Source: an uncultured bacterium (GTDB taxonomy: Bacteria > Bacillota > Clostridia > Oscillospirales > Ruminococcaceae). Taken from it: 12,293 nucleotides of DNA. This document shows positions 1 to 6,117 of the stretch, in pieces (within the stretch, counting starts at the first letter, position 1; each line of letters begins with the position of its first letter). A model generated the notes under the pieces. The model was given only the letters and a program-made list of their open reading frames with translations. It made no database searches and was not told where the DNA came from. The position numbers and the translations under genes are program-made. The stretch is from contig CAJMQZ010000059.1 of NCBI GenBank assembly GCA_905215595.1, positions 1 through 12,293 of the forward strand, in the 5' to 3' direction.

Positions 1-352
1 TGGAGAACACGATCAGCAGGTTCATGAACTTGCTCAGCTTGTTGTTCACGCGGGTCAGGTACCAACCGGTCATGGAGCAGCACAGCAGGATCAGCACCAC
101 GCTGGTAACGGTGATCAAAAGGCTGTAACCCATGCTGGAGAGGAAGTTCATCTTGGTCACGCCGTAAACGTAGTTGCGCAGTCCGGCAAAGGTTTCGGCG
201 GTGGGCAGACGGAACACCGTAGAGGTGGTAAAGCTGCCCTCGGTTTTCAAGCTGTTCAGTAGGATCAGCACGATGGGGTAGATCCACAGCAGGCAGAGAA
301 GCACCATTACAACAGCAAGGATGACATCCCAGGTTCTTTTCTGTTTCGACAT
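1..352 (-). CDS. Carbohydrate ABC transporter permease, MalG-type (3' part cut by window edge)
   Basis: Inner-membrane permease half of a CUT1 sugar importer. The visible 117 codons begin MSKQKRTWDVILAVV, then a first membrane helix (about residues 9-32), the family phrase PIVLILLNSLKT (about 26-37) and a second helix around 76-95 (SLLITVTSVVLILLCCSMTG) that opens the BPD_transp_1 domain. The EAA loop that contacts the ATPase would lie beyond the left edge. The start ATG overlaps the stop of the upstream permease by one base (TAATG), so the two are very likely translationally coupled and made in equal amounts. This gene is the last one visible of the unit lacI, binding protein, MalF-type permease, MalG-type permease. 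The substrate cannot be told from sequence. The family call is firm and the C-terminal part is unseen. Confidence 0.9.
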   Translation of the reverse strand, partial: MSKQKRTWDVILAVVMVLLCLLWIYPIVLILLNSLKTEGSFTTSTVFRLPTAETFAGLRNYVYGVTKMNFLSSMGYSLLITVTSVVLILLCCSMTGWYLTRVNNKLSKFMNLLIVFS

Positions 353-1203
353 TACTGCTGCACCTCCTTAGAGCGGGTAAAGTGGAGCTGGATCAGCGAG
401 ATGACCACAACGATCAGGAAGAACACCACAGCCTTTGCCTGACCAATGCCCTTCCACTGCGCACCGGAGCGGCCGTAGAAGGTGTTGTAGATGTTCAGCG
501 CCAGCATTTCACTGGCGTTGGCAGGCTCGCCTGCGGTCAGGGCCACGTTCTGGTCGAACAGCTTGAAGCTGTTGGTCAGGGTCAGGAAGGTGCAGATGGT
601 CACGCTGGGCATGACCATGGGGACCTTGATCTTGAACAGGATCTCGCGGTCGTTGGCACCGTCAATCTTAGCAGCCTCGATCAGGTCGCCGGGCACGCTC
701 TGCAGGCCAGCCACGTAGATGATCATCATGTAGCCGATCTGCTGCCAGCACATCAGGATGACCAGACCGACGAAACCGGCCTTGGCGTCCAGCGCCAGCA
801 GAGGCTTCTGCAGGTTGGCCAGCACACCGTTGAGCAGGATCTGCCAGATGTAGCCCAGCAGGATGCCGCCGATCAGGTTGGGCATAAAGAACACGGTACG
901 GAAGATGTTGGTGCCCTTGATGCCGCGGGTCAGCACCAGCGCAATGGCAAAGGCGCACACATTGATGAGCACAGTGCTCACCACGGTAAAGACCGCCGTA
1001 AAGCCAAAGGCGTGCAGGAAGGTGGAATCCTGAAATACCGAGATGTAGTTTTGGATGCCCACAAAGGTGGTCTTGGAAACGGTAGTGAACCGCTGGAAGG
1101 ACAGGTAAACGCCCCAGATAAAGGGCCAGATGAAGCCGATGATAAAGGCGACCAGAGTAGGAAGCACAAATATCGGCCAGTATTTACTAATGGCTTTTTG
1201 CAT
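352..1203 (-). CDS. Carbohydrate ABC transporter permease, MalF/UgpA-type
   Basis: Membrane subunit of a sugar importer, 283 residues, normal for short MalF-like CUT1 permeases without the large periplasmic loop. About six helices are visible, roughly at residues 10-35, 65-92, 105-125, 143-170, 200-222 and 256-275. The ATPase-contact EAA loop is intact at 176-200 (EAAKIDGANDREILFKIKVP), with the conserved Gly at 182. A strong AGGAGG lies 7 bases before the ATG. The gene follows the binding-protein gene after a 102-bp gap that holds a GC-rich hairpin and is coupled to the next permease by a one-base overlap. No ATP-binding subunit is visible. CUT1 systems in Firmicutes often share an MsmX/MsiK-type ATPase encoded elsewhere, which is the likely case here. 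Confidence 0.93.
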   Translation of the reverse strand: MQKAISKYWPIFVLPTLVAFIIGFIWPFIWGVYLSFQRFTTVSKTTFVGIQNYISVFQDSTFLHAFGFTAVFTVVSTVLINVCAFAIALVLTRGIKGTNIFRTVFFMPNLIGGILLGYIWQILLNGVLANLQKPLLALDAKAGFVGLVILMCWQQIGYMMIIYVAGLQSVPGDLIEAAKIDGANDREILFKIKVPMVMPSVTICTFLTLTNSFKLFDQNVALTAGEPANASEMLALNIYNTFYGRSGAQWKGIGQAKAVVFFLIVVVISLIQLHFTRSKEVQQ

Positions 1204-1230
1204 GATATACCTCCTGAGGAAGCTGTCTGA

Positions 1231-1270
1231 TAAAAAAGAAAGGAGGCGGGCGAACTTCTCGCCCGCCTCC
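1231..1270 (-). terminator. Terminator-like hairpin between binding protein and permeases
   Basis: A perfect 12-bp GC-rich stem (1242-1253 with 1259-1270, 5-base loop) is followed on the minus strand by the U-rich run UUUCUUUUUU (1241-1232). It lies inside the apparent operon, directly after the binding-protein stop and before the permease ribosome site. It therefore probably acts as a leaky terminator or 3'-end stabiliser that keeps binding-protein mRNA in excess over permease mRNA, a common arrangement in ABC importer operons. The structure is seen; the partial read-through is inferred. Confidence 0.8.
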
Positions 1271-1305
1271 CATTTTAGTTCTTAGGGAGATCTCCGGTCA
1301 AAGGC

Positions 1306-2646
1306 TTAGCCGTTGGCCAGCTTGTACTCCTTGGCCCAGCCATCCACAAATGCGGTGACAACGTCGTCCCACTTGCCGGTGCCTGCTGCGTATGCAGTCA
1401 GAGCGCTGCCCACGCCGTTCTTCCACTCCTCGGAAGGCATGGTGGAGAAGCACCAGTCAACACTGGTCTTGCCGTCGGCCACATACTGGTTTGCAATGCC
1501 GATCAGGGGGTTGGTGGAATCCTTGGCAGCCTTGAAGGGGATCACGAAGCCCATGTCGTCGGCCATGGCGCTGGTGCCCTTGTCGGAGGTGACACACCAG
1601 TACAGGAAGTCCAGGGTAGCCTGGATGTCGGCCTCAGAAGCGGCGTTGTTGACACACCAGAAGTTCTCGGAACCGGTGCACAGGCCCTGGTTCTCTTCGC
1701 CCTCTACGCCGATGTAGATGGGCAGCATGCCCAGGTTGTCGTCACCCAGGCTGGAAACATCGCCGTAAGCCCAAGTGCCGTTCTGATAGAACACAGCCTT
1801 CTTGTCCACGAATTCCGCCACAGCGTCGTTGCCGGTCTTGGAAGCCAGCAGCTTGGGGTCGCAGGTGGAGTCGGTGATGTACAGGTCCCAGATCTGCTTG
1901 TAGTTGTCCAGATAGGTGCCCTTGATGGCGTCGGTGGAGCCGATGCCGTCAGCCTTGTACTCGTAGTAGATGGGCAGGTTTGCCAGATGGGTCTTGAAGC
2001 GCCAGTCAGAAGAACCGTCCATGCCAGCGGAGGTGAAAGCACCGTCCACGCCCAGCTCAGCCTTGCGTGCCTGAATATCGTCAGCGACCTTCTTCAGATC
2101 AGCAAAGCCCTTGATATCGTCCTGCGTGTAGCCGGCGGCGCTCAGCAGTTCCTTGTTATAGATGATGCCGTAGGTCTCGATGACATATGCGATGCTGGTA
2201 ACAGCGTCGCCATCCTTCAGTGCGAAAGAGTCGCTGGTCAGCTCGCCGTACAGCTGGCTGCCGGACAGATCGTAGCAGTAATCCTTCCAGTTTGCCAGAC
2301 CCACAGGGCCGTTCACCTGGAACAGGGTGGGAGCCTCGCTCTTCTCCATCTCGCTCATCAGGGTGGTCTCGTACTGGCCGGAAGCAGCGGTGACCACGGT
2401 CACGGGCACGCCGGTCTCCTCGGTGTAGACCTTAGCCAGATCCTGCCAAGCCTGATCCTGCTCGGGCTTGAAGTTCAGGTAGTAGACCTTGCCGTCTGCC
2501 TTTGCAGCGGTGCTGGAAGCAGCGGTAGAACTGGCAGCAGAGGAAGCGGTGCTGCTGGAAGAGCCGCCGCAGGCAGCCAGACCCAGAGCAGCGGCGGAAA
2601 CGCCAGCGGCCTTCAGGAAGTTACGACGAGTGATCATCTTTTTCAT
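1306..2646 (-). CDS. Extracellular sugar-binding lipoprotein of the ABC importer (SBP family 1)
   Basis: Captures the sugar outside the membrane and delivers it to the two downstream permeases. It has 446 residues, typical for family-1 solute-binding proteins. The leader has a twin-arginine-like motif TRRNFLKAAG (residues 6-15), a short alanine-rich core and a lipobox LAAC with the acylated Cys at 26. A Ser/Ala/Thr-rich tether of about 25 residues follows, then the mature domain (VYYLNFKPEQDQAWQDLAK at about 54-72, and FWCVNNAASEADIQATLDFL in the C-terminal half). The start is supported by AAGGAGAA 7 bases upstream; a second Met at 4 is less well placed. It lies 74 bp after the lacI-type gene with no convincing promoter between, so it is probably cotranscribed with the regulator. 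The substrate is not predictable from what is visible. Confidence 0.92.
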   Translation of the reverse strand: MKKMITRRNFLKAAGVSAAALGLAACGGSSSSTASSAASSTAASSTAAKADGKVYYLNFKPEQDQAWQDLAKVYTEETGVPVTVVTAASGQYETTLMSEMEKSEAPTLFQVNGPVGLANWKDYCYDLSGSQLYGELTSDSFALKDGDAVTSIAYVIETYGIIYNKELLSAAGYTQDDIKGFADLKKVADDIQARKAELGVDGAFTSAGMDGSSDWRFKTHLANLPIYYEYKADGIGSTDAIKGTYLDNYKQIWDLYITDSTCDPKLLASKTGNDAVAEFVDKKAVFYQNGTWAYGDVSSLGDDNLGMLPIYIGVEGEENQGLCTGSENFWCVNNAASEADIQATLDFLYWCVTSDKGTSAMADDMGFVIPFKAAKDSTNPLIGIANQYVADGKTSVDWCFSTMPSEEWKNGVGSALTAYAAGTGKWDDVVTAFVDGWAKEYKLANG

Positions 2647-2688
2647 AATAAGTTCTCCTTCTTATTAAAATTACAGATCAACTATATA

Positions 2689-2710
2689 CTCTCCGTCCTT
2701 CGACGGAGGG
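2689..2710 (-). other. Hairpin in the 74-bp gap between regulator and binding-protein genes
   Basis: Arms 2689-2697 and 2702-2710 pair over 9 bp (one G-U) around a GAAG tetraloop as read on the minus strand. No U-run follows, so it is not a convincing intrinsic terminator. It may be an RNA processing or stability element separating a low-abundance regulator message from the binding-protein message. No clear -35/-10 pair was found in this gap, although TATAGT/TATATA sequences lie just downstream of the hairpin. Confidence 0.5.
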
Positions 2711-2720
2711 AATACAAAAT

Positions 2721-3728
2721 TTAAATTGCCCTTACGCTTTCGCCCTGCTGCAATTCCGGCTGCAAGGTCACGGTTTGGGCGGGGGAGCCATGCTCGATCT
2801 GCCGCACCAGCAGCTCGATGCTTTGCAGCGCGATCTGCTCACTGGGCTGGACGATGGTAGTCATCACCGGCACGCAGTAGCGGGACATCGTGATGCCGTC
2901 AAAACCGATCACCGAAACATCTTCCGGCACCCGGAACCCGGCGCTCACCAGCGCCCGGATGGCACCAAAGGCGATGACATCGCTCATGGCGAAGAGGGCG
3001 GTGAACTCTGCCCGTCGGGCCAGCAGACTGTTCATGGCGTGGTAGGCAGATTCGAAATCGTAGTTGGACAGACCGTACAGCTTATCGTTGAACAGGATGC
3101 CCGCATCCTCCATGGCCTGCTGTGCGCCCTGACGGCGCATCAGACTGGGGTAGCTGGTCACCGGACCGCCCAGAACGGCGATCTTGCGGTGCCCTTGCCG
3201 AATGAGGTAGTCCACAGCGGTATAGGCCGCTGCCCGGTCATCCACACCCACCATGGAAAGGTTGGGAAAGTCCAACTCATCTGTGACCAGCGTGGTGAGT
3301 ACCGAGGGGACATTGATGGTGTCAAATCCCCGCTGGAAGTTGGCCACACTGCCGCCCAGAAAGATAATGCCTTTGGGTTTGATCTCCCGCAGGATCTTTT
3401 CGGCGGCATCGATCTCGTTGGCGTTCTCGTCCAAGTAGGAGACGATACCGTTGTATCCATACAGGGTGGCGGCGCGCTGGAGCTGCACCAGAAAATCCGA
3501 GAAGAAGATATTCCGGGTGCCCTTTACCACAAACACAAGACTGCGGGACTGCTGGATCTTCAGCTGTCGGGCGTTGGTGTTGGGCACGAACCCGGCCTCC
3601 CGCATCACTTTCAGAACATGCTCCTTGGTCTCCGGACGGACATCCGGCCTATCGTTAATCACACGGGAGATGGTGCTTACAGAGCAGCCGCTGATCCGTG
3701 CGATATCCTTGATGGTCAGGTTTGCCAT
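2721..3728 (-). CDS. LacI/GalR-family transcriptional regulator
   Basis: Sugar-responsive repressor, 335 residues from the chosen ATG, the usual LacI-family length. Residues 3-25 (NLTIKDIARISGCSVSTISR) form the N-terminal helix-turn-helix. Residues 50-57 form the hinge helix with the Ala-Arg-x-Leu signature (Leu56 is the residue that wedges into a central CpG in this family). From about 62 onward lies a periplasmic-binding-protein-like sensor domain, including GVDDRAAAYTAVDYLIRQGH and VSVIGFDGI. The reading frame stays open to an ATG at 3893, but that extension would run through the promoter and operators and has no family similarity. The ATG at 3728 has GAGG nine bases upstream and starts exactly where the family starts. 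The gene heads the importer unit and most likely controls it and itself. Confidence 0.92.
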   Translation of the reverse strand: MANLTIKDIARISGCSVSTISRVINDRPDVRPETKEHVLKVMREAGFVPNTNARQLKIQQSRSLVFVVKGTRNIFFSDFLVQLQRAATLYGYNGIVSYLDENANEIDAAEKILREIKPKGIIFLGGSVANFQRGFDTINVPSVLTTLVTDELDFPNLSMVGVDDRAAAYTAVDYLIRQGHRKIAVLGGPVTSYPSLMRRQGAQQAMEDAGILFNDKLYGLSNYDFESAYHAMNSLLARRAEFTALFAMSDVIAFGAIRALVSAGFRVPEDVSVIGFDGITMSRYCVPVMTTIVQPSEQIALQSIELLVRQIEHGSPAQTVTLQPELQQGESVRAI

Positions 3729-3740
3729 GTCGGCGGGCCT

Positions 3741-3755
3741 CACTTTCTGAAAGTG
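3741..3755. promoter_or_regulatory. Perfect 15-bp dyad at the lacI ribosome site
   Basis: CACTTTC-T-GAAAGTG is a perfect inverted repeat (7+1+7). Its edge abuts the GAGG used as ribosome site by the lacI-type gene. As RNA it could form only a short 5-bp stem, so a protein-binding dyad or a weak start-occluding hairpin are both possible. It differs in sequence from the two CpG-centred operators just upstream. Confidence 0.45.
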
Positions 3756-3759
3756 TTTC

Positions 3760-3783
3760 GGGAACGTTGTCGGGAACGTTCCC
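3760..3783. promoter_or_regulatory. Tandem LacI-type operators (perfect and partial CpG-centred palindromes)
   Basis: GGGAACGTTCCC at 3772-3783 is a perfect 12-bp palindrome with a central CpG, the hallmark of LacI/GalR operators. A second copy sharing GGGAACGTT lies at 3760-3768 on the same side, its centre exactly 12 bp away, about one helical turn. Both fall 10-33 bp downstream of the lacI -10 box, so a bound repressor would block transcription start or clearance. The sites are seen; binding by the adjacent regulator is inferred from family and position. Confidence 0.75.
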
Positions 3784-3792
3784 AGTGACATT

Positions 3793-3821
3793 AGTATGGC
3801 ACATTCTGTATAAAAAATCAA
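3793..3821 (-). promoter_or_regulatory. Sigma-A promoter of the lacI-type regulator and importer unit
   Basis: On the minus strand, -35 TTGATT (3821-3816), a 17-bp spacer and -10 CATACT (3798-3793) preceded by TGC, an extended -10 element. The predicted start falls near 3786, immediately before the operator pair. This is the only good minus-strand promoter found upstream of the importer genes. Confidence 0.7.
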
Positions 3822-3910
3822 TAAGTGTGATACAACTTTGTACAAGGTGTGCAATGAACTGCCCTGTGTTTGTGCAGTTTGATTTGCGGACAAAGCAGCA
3901 GGACTGAAAA

Positions 3911-3997
3911 TACCGAAAATTCCCGGTACAAGTCAAAAACAACCGGGACAATCGTACCGGTTTGTAACTTTTTGCGCGAAAAACGCTTCCCGGTACA
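3911..3997. repeat. Cluster of CCGG-type direct and inverted repeats upstream of the kinase gene
   Basis: TTCCCGGTACA occurs exactly twice (3920-3930 and 3987-3997). Around and between them are two inverted pairs: TACCG...CGGTA (3911-3915 with 3924-3928) and ACCGG...CCGGT (3942-3946 with 3957-3961). The distal copy lies where the -35 box of the kinase promoter should be. This looks like a multi-site operator for a regulator other than the CpG-centred LacI sites. The rest of the 318-bp intergenic region (3729-4046) holds the lacI promoter and operators, a weak inverted repeat AACTGC/GCAGTT (3857-3862, 3874-3879), and no coding sequence that I can support. Confidence 0.5.
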
Positions 3998-4007
3998 CAG
4001 CTGAATG

Positions 4008-4016
4008 TGCTATACT
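4008..4016 (+). promoter_or_regulatory. Extended -10 promoter of the kinase gene
   Basis: TGCTATACT gives an extended -10 (TGn plus TATACT at 4011-4016), 30 bp before the kinase start. The matching -35 position is poor (TTCCCG at 3987-3992, 18-bp spacer) and coincides with a copy of the TTCCCGGTACA repeat. A weak -35 with an overlapping repeat suggests regulated use. Confidence 0.6.
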
Positions 4017-4046
4017 ATGTGAAAAAAGGAGAAGGGGGAAAATGTT

Positions 4047-4640
4047 ATGATCTTATCCTTACAGGGTTGCATGGCAGTGGGAAAGACCACGGCAGCCCGC
4101 TATCTGGAACAGCACTGCCAACAGGTACAGGTTTGTTTTGAGGACAACGCTGCCGTCCTTGCAGAGATAAAGCAGCGTGGGTTGAATAAGAACAGCTATG
4201 CGGACTATCTGGCGATCCAGAGGCTCTTTTTGCGCAATGAGCTGCGCCGCGGGCAGGAAGCAAAAAAATACCCCCACGCCGTGATGGATTTCGGCGCGGA
4301 GGAGATCGAATTCTACACATTGAACTACCCCAAGAGCAGGGGGCTGGAGTGGGAGATGGAAGCGATCCGGCAGGCTTTGGCCCCGGAGCTTGCAGCGGTG
4401 CAGGCTTGTATGCCGGAGCACATTCTGTTTCTGGACGCTTCCGAAGCCGTCCTGCATGCCCGTAAAGCGGGAGATGCTACCCGTTCCCGGGAATTCTTTG
4501 CGTATTACCTGAACCATCTTCTGCCGCTGAAACGGGAATGGTTCCGGGAAAAGAAAAACGTAACATTTCTTTCTACCGACGGGCTGACAGCTCGGCAGGT
4601 GGGGGAGAAGGTAAAACATTGGTGTGAACAGTATATCTAA
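4047..4640 (+). CDS. P-loop kinase, deoxynucleoside-kinase-like
   Basis: Small cytosolic ATP-dependent kinase of 197 residues, similar in layout to deoxynucleoside or thymidylate kinases. Walker A is at residues 7-14 (GCMAVGKT). An acidic phrase after the second strand (CFEDN, 30-34) fits the position of the catalytic Glu in deoxynucleoside kinases. LFLD at 127-130 is the strand holding the conserved Asp, and a lid-like Arg/Asp segment (RKAGDATRSRE, 139-149) follows. The substrate cannot be settled, since the usual ERS-type motif is replaced by DFGAEEIEFY (81-90). An upstream ATG at 4042 hits a stop after one codon, so 4047 is the start, behind a purine-rich GGAGAAGGGGG. The gene is monocistronic, divergent from the regulator and convergent with rpsR. 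Confidence 0.75.
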   Translation: MILSLQGCMAVGKTTAARYLEQHCQQVQVCFEDNAAVLAEIKQRGLNKNSYADYLAIQRLFLRNELRRGQEAKKYPHAVMDFGAEEIEFYTLNYPKSRGLEWEMEAIRQALAPELAAVQACMPEHILFLDASEAVLHARKAGDATRSREFFAYYLNHLLPLKREWFREKKNVTFLSTDGLTARQVGEKVKHWCEQYI

Positions 4641-4647
4641 CGCAAGC

Positions 4648-4684
4648 AAAAAAGCGCTCTCACCTTGTCATCGGTGAGAGCGCT
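4648..4684. terminator. Bidirectional terminator between kinase gene and rpsR
   Basis: A perfect 12-bp stem (4653-4664 with 4673-4684, 8-base loop). On the minus strand it is followed by a run of six U residues (4653-4648), ideal for ending the rpsF-ssb-rpsR transcript. On the plus strand it lies 12 bases after the kinase stop but is followed only by a weak U-containing stretch, so it is less efficient in that direction. Confidence 0.85.
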
Positions 4685-4727
4685 CTGCTGATTGCTGATT
4701 ATTTTGATCGGGTTGGTTTTTTAAAAA

Positions 4728-4985
4728 TTAGTCGCTGACGTAGGGCATCAGAGCAACGTGACGAGCACGCTTGATGGCGATGGTCAGTGCGCGCTGATGG
4801 TAAGCGCAGGTGCCGGTCACACGGCGGGGAATGATCTTTGCACGCTCAGAGACGTACTTACGCAGACGGGGCACGTCCTTGTAATCGATGGTGTCGATGC
4901 GATCGACACAGAAGCTGCAAACCTTCTTGCGGCCGCGACGCATGGGGCGTGCGGGGCGAGAGCCTTCGGTTCTTTCAAAAGCCAT
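4728..4985 (-). CDS. rpsR: 30S ribosomal protein S18
   Basis: Small-subunit protein that pairs with S6 on the 16S rRNA platform. It has 85 residues, a normal length. Core family phrases are KDVPRLRKYVSERAKIIPRR (36-55) and TGTCAYHQRALTIAIKRARH (57-76). Cys23 and Cys26 (CSFC) plus Cys60 and His63 match the arrangement of the metal-binding C+ form of S18; actual zinc binding is inferred. AGGAGG lies eight bases before the ATG. It is the last gene of rpsF-ssb-rpsR, the standard bacterial order, and is followed by the terminator at 4648-4684. Confidence 0.98.
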   Translation of the reverse strand: MAFERTEGSRPARPMRRGRKKVCSFCVDRIDTIDYKDVPRLRKYVSERAKIIPRRVTGTCAYHQRALTIAIKRARHVALMPYVSD

Positions 4986-5031
4986 TGCTTATTACCTCCT
5001 ATTGGATTTTTAACGGATTGACCGTTTCGTG

Positions 5032-5514
5032 TCAGAACGGCAGGTCGTCGCTGTCGTCGATGACGGCGAAGTCGTCTGCATTGCCGGCAGAGTAGCTGGG
5101 AGCTGCCTCCACAGCGGCCGGGCGGGCAGGCGCTGCGTTCTGGTAGGCGGGAGCAGAATGATTCTGATAATTTGCTCCGCCGCCTGCATTGCTGTTTTTG
5201 GAGCCTGCAAAGTTGATATTGTTGGCTACCACTTCCACAGCGGTGCGGTTGTTGCCGTTCTTATCCTGATACTGGCGGGTCTGAAGACTGCCTTCAATGG
5301 CAATCAGACTGCCCTTCTGGAAATACTTGCTAACAAACTCGGCCTGCTGACGCCATGCAACGATATCGATGAAATCGGCCTGACGCTGCTCGCCCTGACG
5401 CGCAAAATTGCGGTCACAGGCAATGCGGAAGCTGCACACATTGGTACCCTGCGGGGTGGTGCGCAGTTCGGGATCCGCCACAAGACGGCCCATGATGGCA
5501 ACAACATTCAACAT
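5032..5514 (-). CDS. ssb: Single-stranded DNA-binding protein
   Basis: Binds and protects single-stranded DNA in replication, repair and recombination. It has 160 residues. The OB-fold (about 1-105) starts MLNVVAIMGRLVADPELR and includes FIDIVAWRQQAEFVSKYFQK (48-67) and GSLQTRQYQDKNGNNRT (75-91). A Gly/Asn/Ala/Pro-rich flexible tail follows and ends in the acidic partner-docking tip DDSDDLPF. GGGAG lies 8 bases before the ATG. It sits between rpsF (30-bp gap) and rpsR (46-bp gap) in one operon, so it is expressed from the rpsF promoter. Confidence 0.98.
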   Translation of the reverse strand: MLNVVAIMGRLVADPELRTTPQGTNVCSFRIACDRNFARQGEQRQADFIDIVAWRQQAEFVSKYFQKGSLIAIEGSLQTRQYQDKNGNNRTAVEVVANNINFAGSKNSNAGGGANYQNHSAPAYQNAAPARPAAVEAAPSYSAGNADDFAVIDDSDDLPF

Positions 5515-5544
5515 TTTACGGTCTCCCTTTCTGTCACAGAAGAA

Positions 5545-5829
5545 TTACTCCTCGTGAGCAATGATCAGGCTGCGCATAACGCCTTCAGTGATCTTGTACA
5601 CACGGTCCAGCTCAGCGGGGAAGCTGGGCTCGCTGGTGAAGTTGATCACGGTGTAGACGCCTTCCTCCTCGTCGTTGATGGGGTAGGCCAGACGGCGCTT
5701 GCCCCACTCGTCGATGGAATCGATCGTACCGTTAGCCTCGATCAGGGACTTGAACTTACCAACCAGAGCGGCGGTAGCCTCCTCGTCGAGAGCGGCGCTG
5801 GTAATCAGCATGGTTTCGTACTTTGCCAT
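5545..5829 (-). CDS. rpsF: 30S ribosomal protein S6
   Basis: Partner of S18 in the central domain of the small subunit. It has 94 residues, the usual bacterial size without the E. coli glutamate tail. It starts MAKYETMLITSAALDEE and holds the family segment EWGKRRLAYPINDEEEGVY (41-59). The frame is open upstream to an ATG at 5967, but that extension would cross the promoter and leader. The start at 5829 has AGGAGG ten bases upstream and matches the family N-terminus. First gene of rpsF-ssb-rpsR. Confidence 0.97.
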   Translation of the reverse strand: MAKYETMLITSAALDEEATAALVGKFKSLIEANGTIDSIDEWGKRRLAYPINDEEEGVYTVINFTSEPSFPAELDRVYKITEGVMRSLIIAHEE

Positions 5830-5857
5830 TTTTGTAGCACCTCCTTTTGGACTTAAG

Positions 5858-5912
5858 GGTCTTGCAATCGCAAGACCAAGGGTACACACAGCTGCGGCGT
5901 TGCGGCTGTGTG
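5858..5912 (-). promoter_or_regulatory. Structured rpsF leader (possible S6:S18 autoregulatory site)
   Basis: From the predicted start near 5932 the leader is about 100 nt. It holds a perfect 8-bp stem 5885-5892/5905-5912 with a 12-base loop containing two CCG triplets, and a second perfect 8-bp stem 5858-5865/5870-5877 with a GAUU loop close to the ribosome site. S6:S18 autoregulation through a leader RNA with CCG in a bulge is established for many bacteria. That this RNA is a member is inferred from its position and CCG content; the match to the consensus fold was not computed. Confidence 0.5.
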
Positions 5913-5938
5913 CGGCGTGTCTGTTCAGACAGCAATTT

Positions 5939-5967
5939 ATTATAGCAAGTCCGGCGGCGTCTGTCAA
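5939..5967 (-). promoter_or_regulatory. Consensus sigma-A promoter of rpsF-ssb-rpsR
   Basis: On the minus strand: TTGACA (5967-5962), a 17-bp spacer and TATAAT (5944-5939). All 12 consensus bases match, and an extended -10 TGC precedes the TATAAT. This is as strong as such promoters get, fitting a ribosomal protein operon. Confidence 0.93.
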
Positions 5968-6001
5968 GCCCTTGGATAAAAAAAGTGCTGAAAAAAATCC
6001 T

Positions 6002-6036
6002 TTGCTTTTTTTGCCATAGGGGACTATAATATAGTC
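6002..6036 (+). promoter_or_regulatory. Antiporter promoter with the -10 box inside a perfect dyad
   Basis: TTGCTT (6002-6007), a 17-bp spacer and TATAAT (6025-6030). The -10 is embedded in the perfect inverted repeat GACTATA-A-TATAGTC (6022-6036), which is a natural place for a repressor to cover the promoter. The predicted start near 6037 leaves an approximately 80-nt leader. Divergent from the rpsF promoter. Confidence 0.72.
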
Positions 6037-6117
6037 GCTTTCTGATGATACCGTGGAACAAAGTACTGCGGCGGCAGGGAAGTGGGAAATTTAAAAAATC
6101 GGAAAAGGAGCGTATCT

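Noticed and set aside
382..1230. Long plus-strand open frame opposite the MalF-type permease
   Set aside because: His/Gln/Asp-rich composition typical of antisense shadows of GC-rich genes; the minus-strand frame has clear family motifs and a ribosome site.
2689..2710. Hairpin as terminator of the lacI-type gene
   Set aside because: No U-run follows on the minus strand, so it is reported only as a hairpin of unknown role.
3729..3893. N-terminal extension of the LacI-type protein from an ATG at 3893
   Set aside because: It would translate through the promoter and both operators, has no ribosome site and no LacI-family similarity; the family start matches 3728.
5830..5967. N-terminal extension of S6 from 5967
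   Set aside because: It overlaps the perfect TTGACA-17-TATAAT promoter and the leader; S6 starts at MAKYE with a strong AGGAGG.
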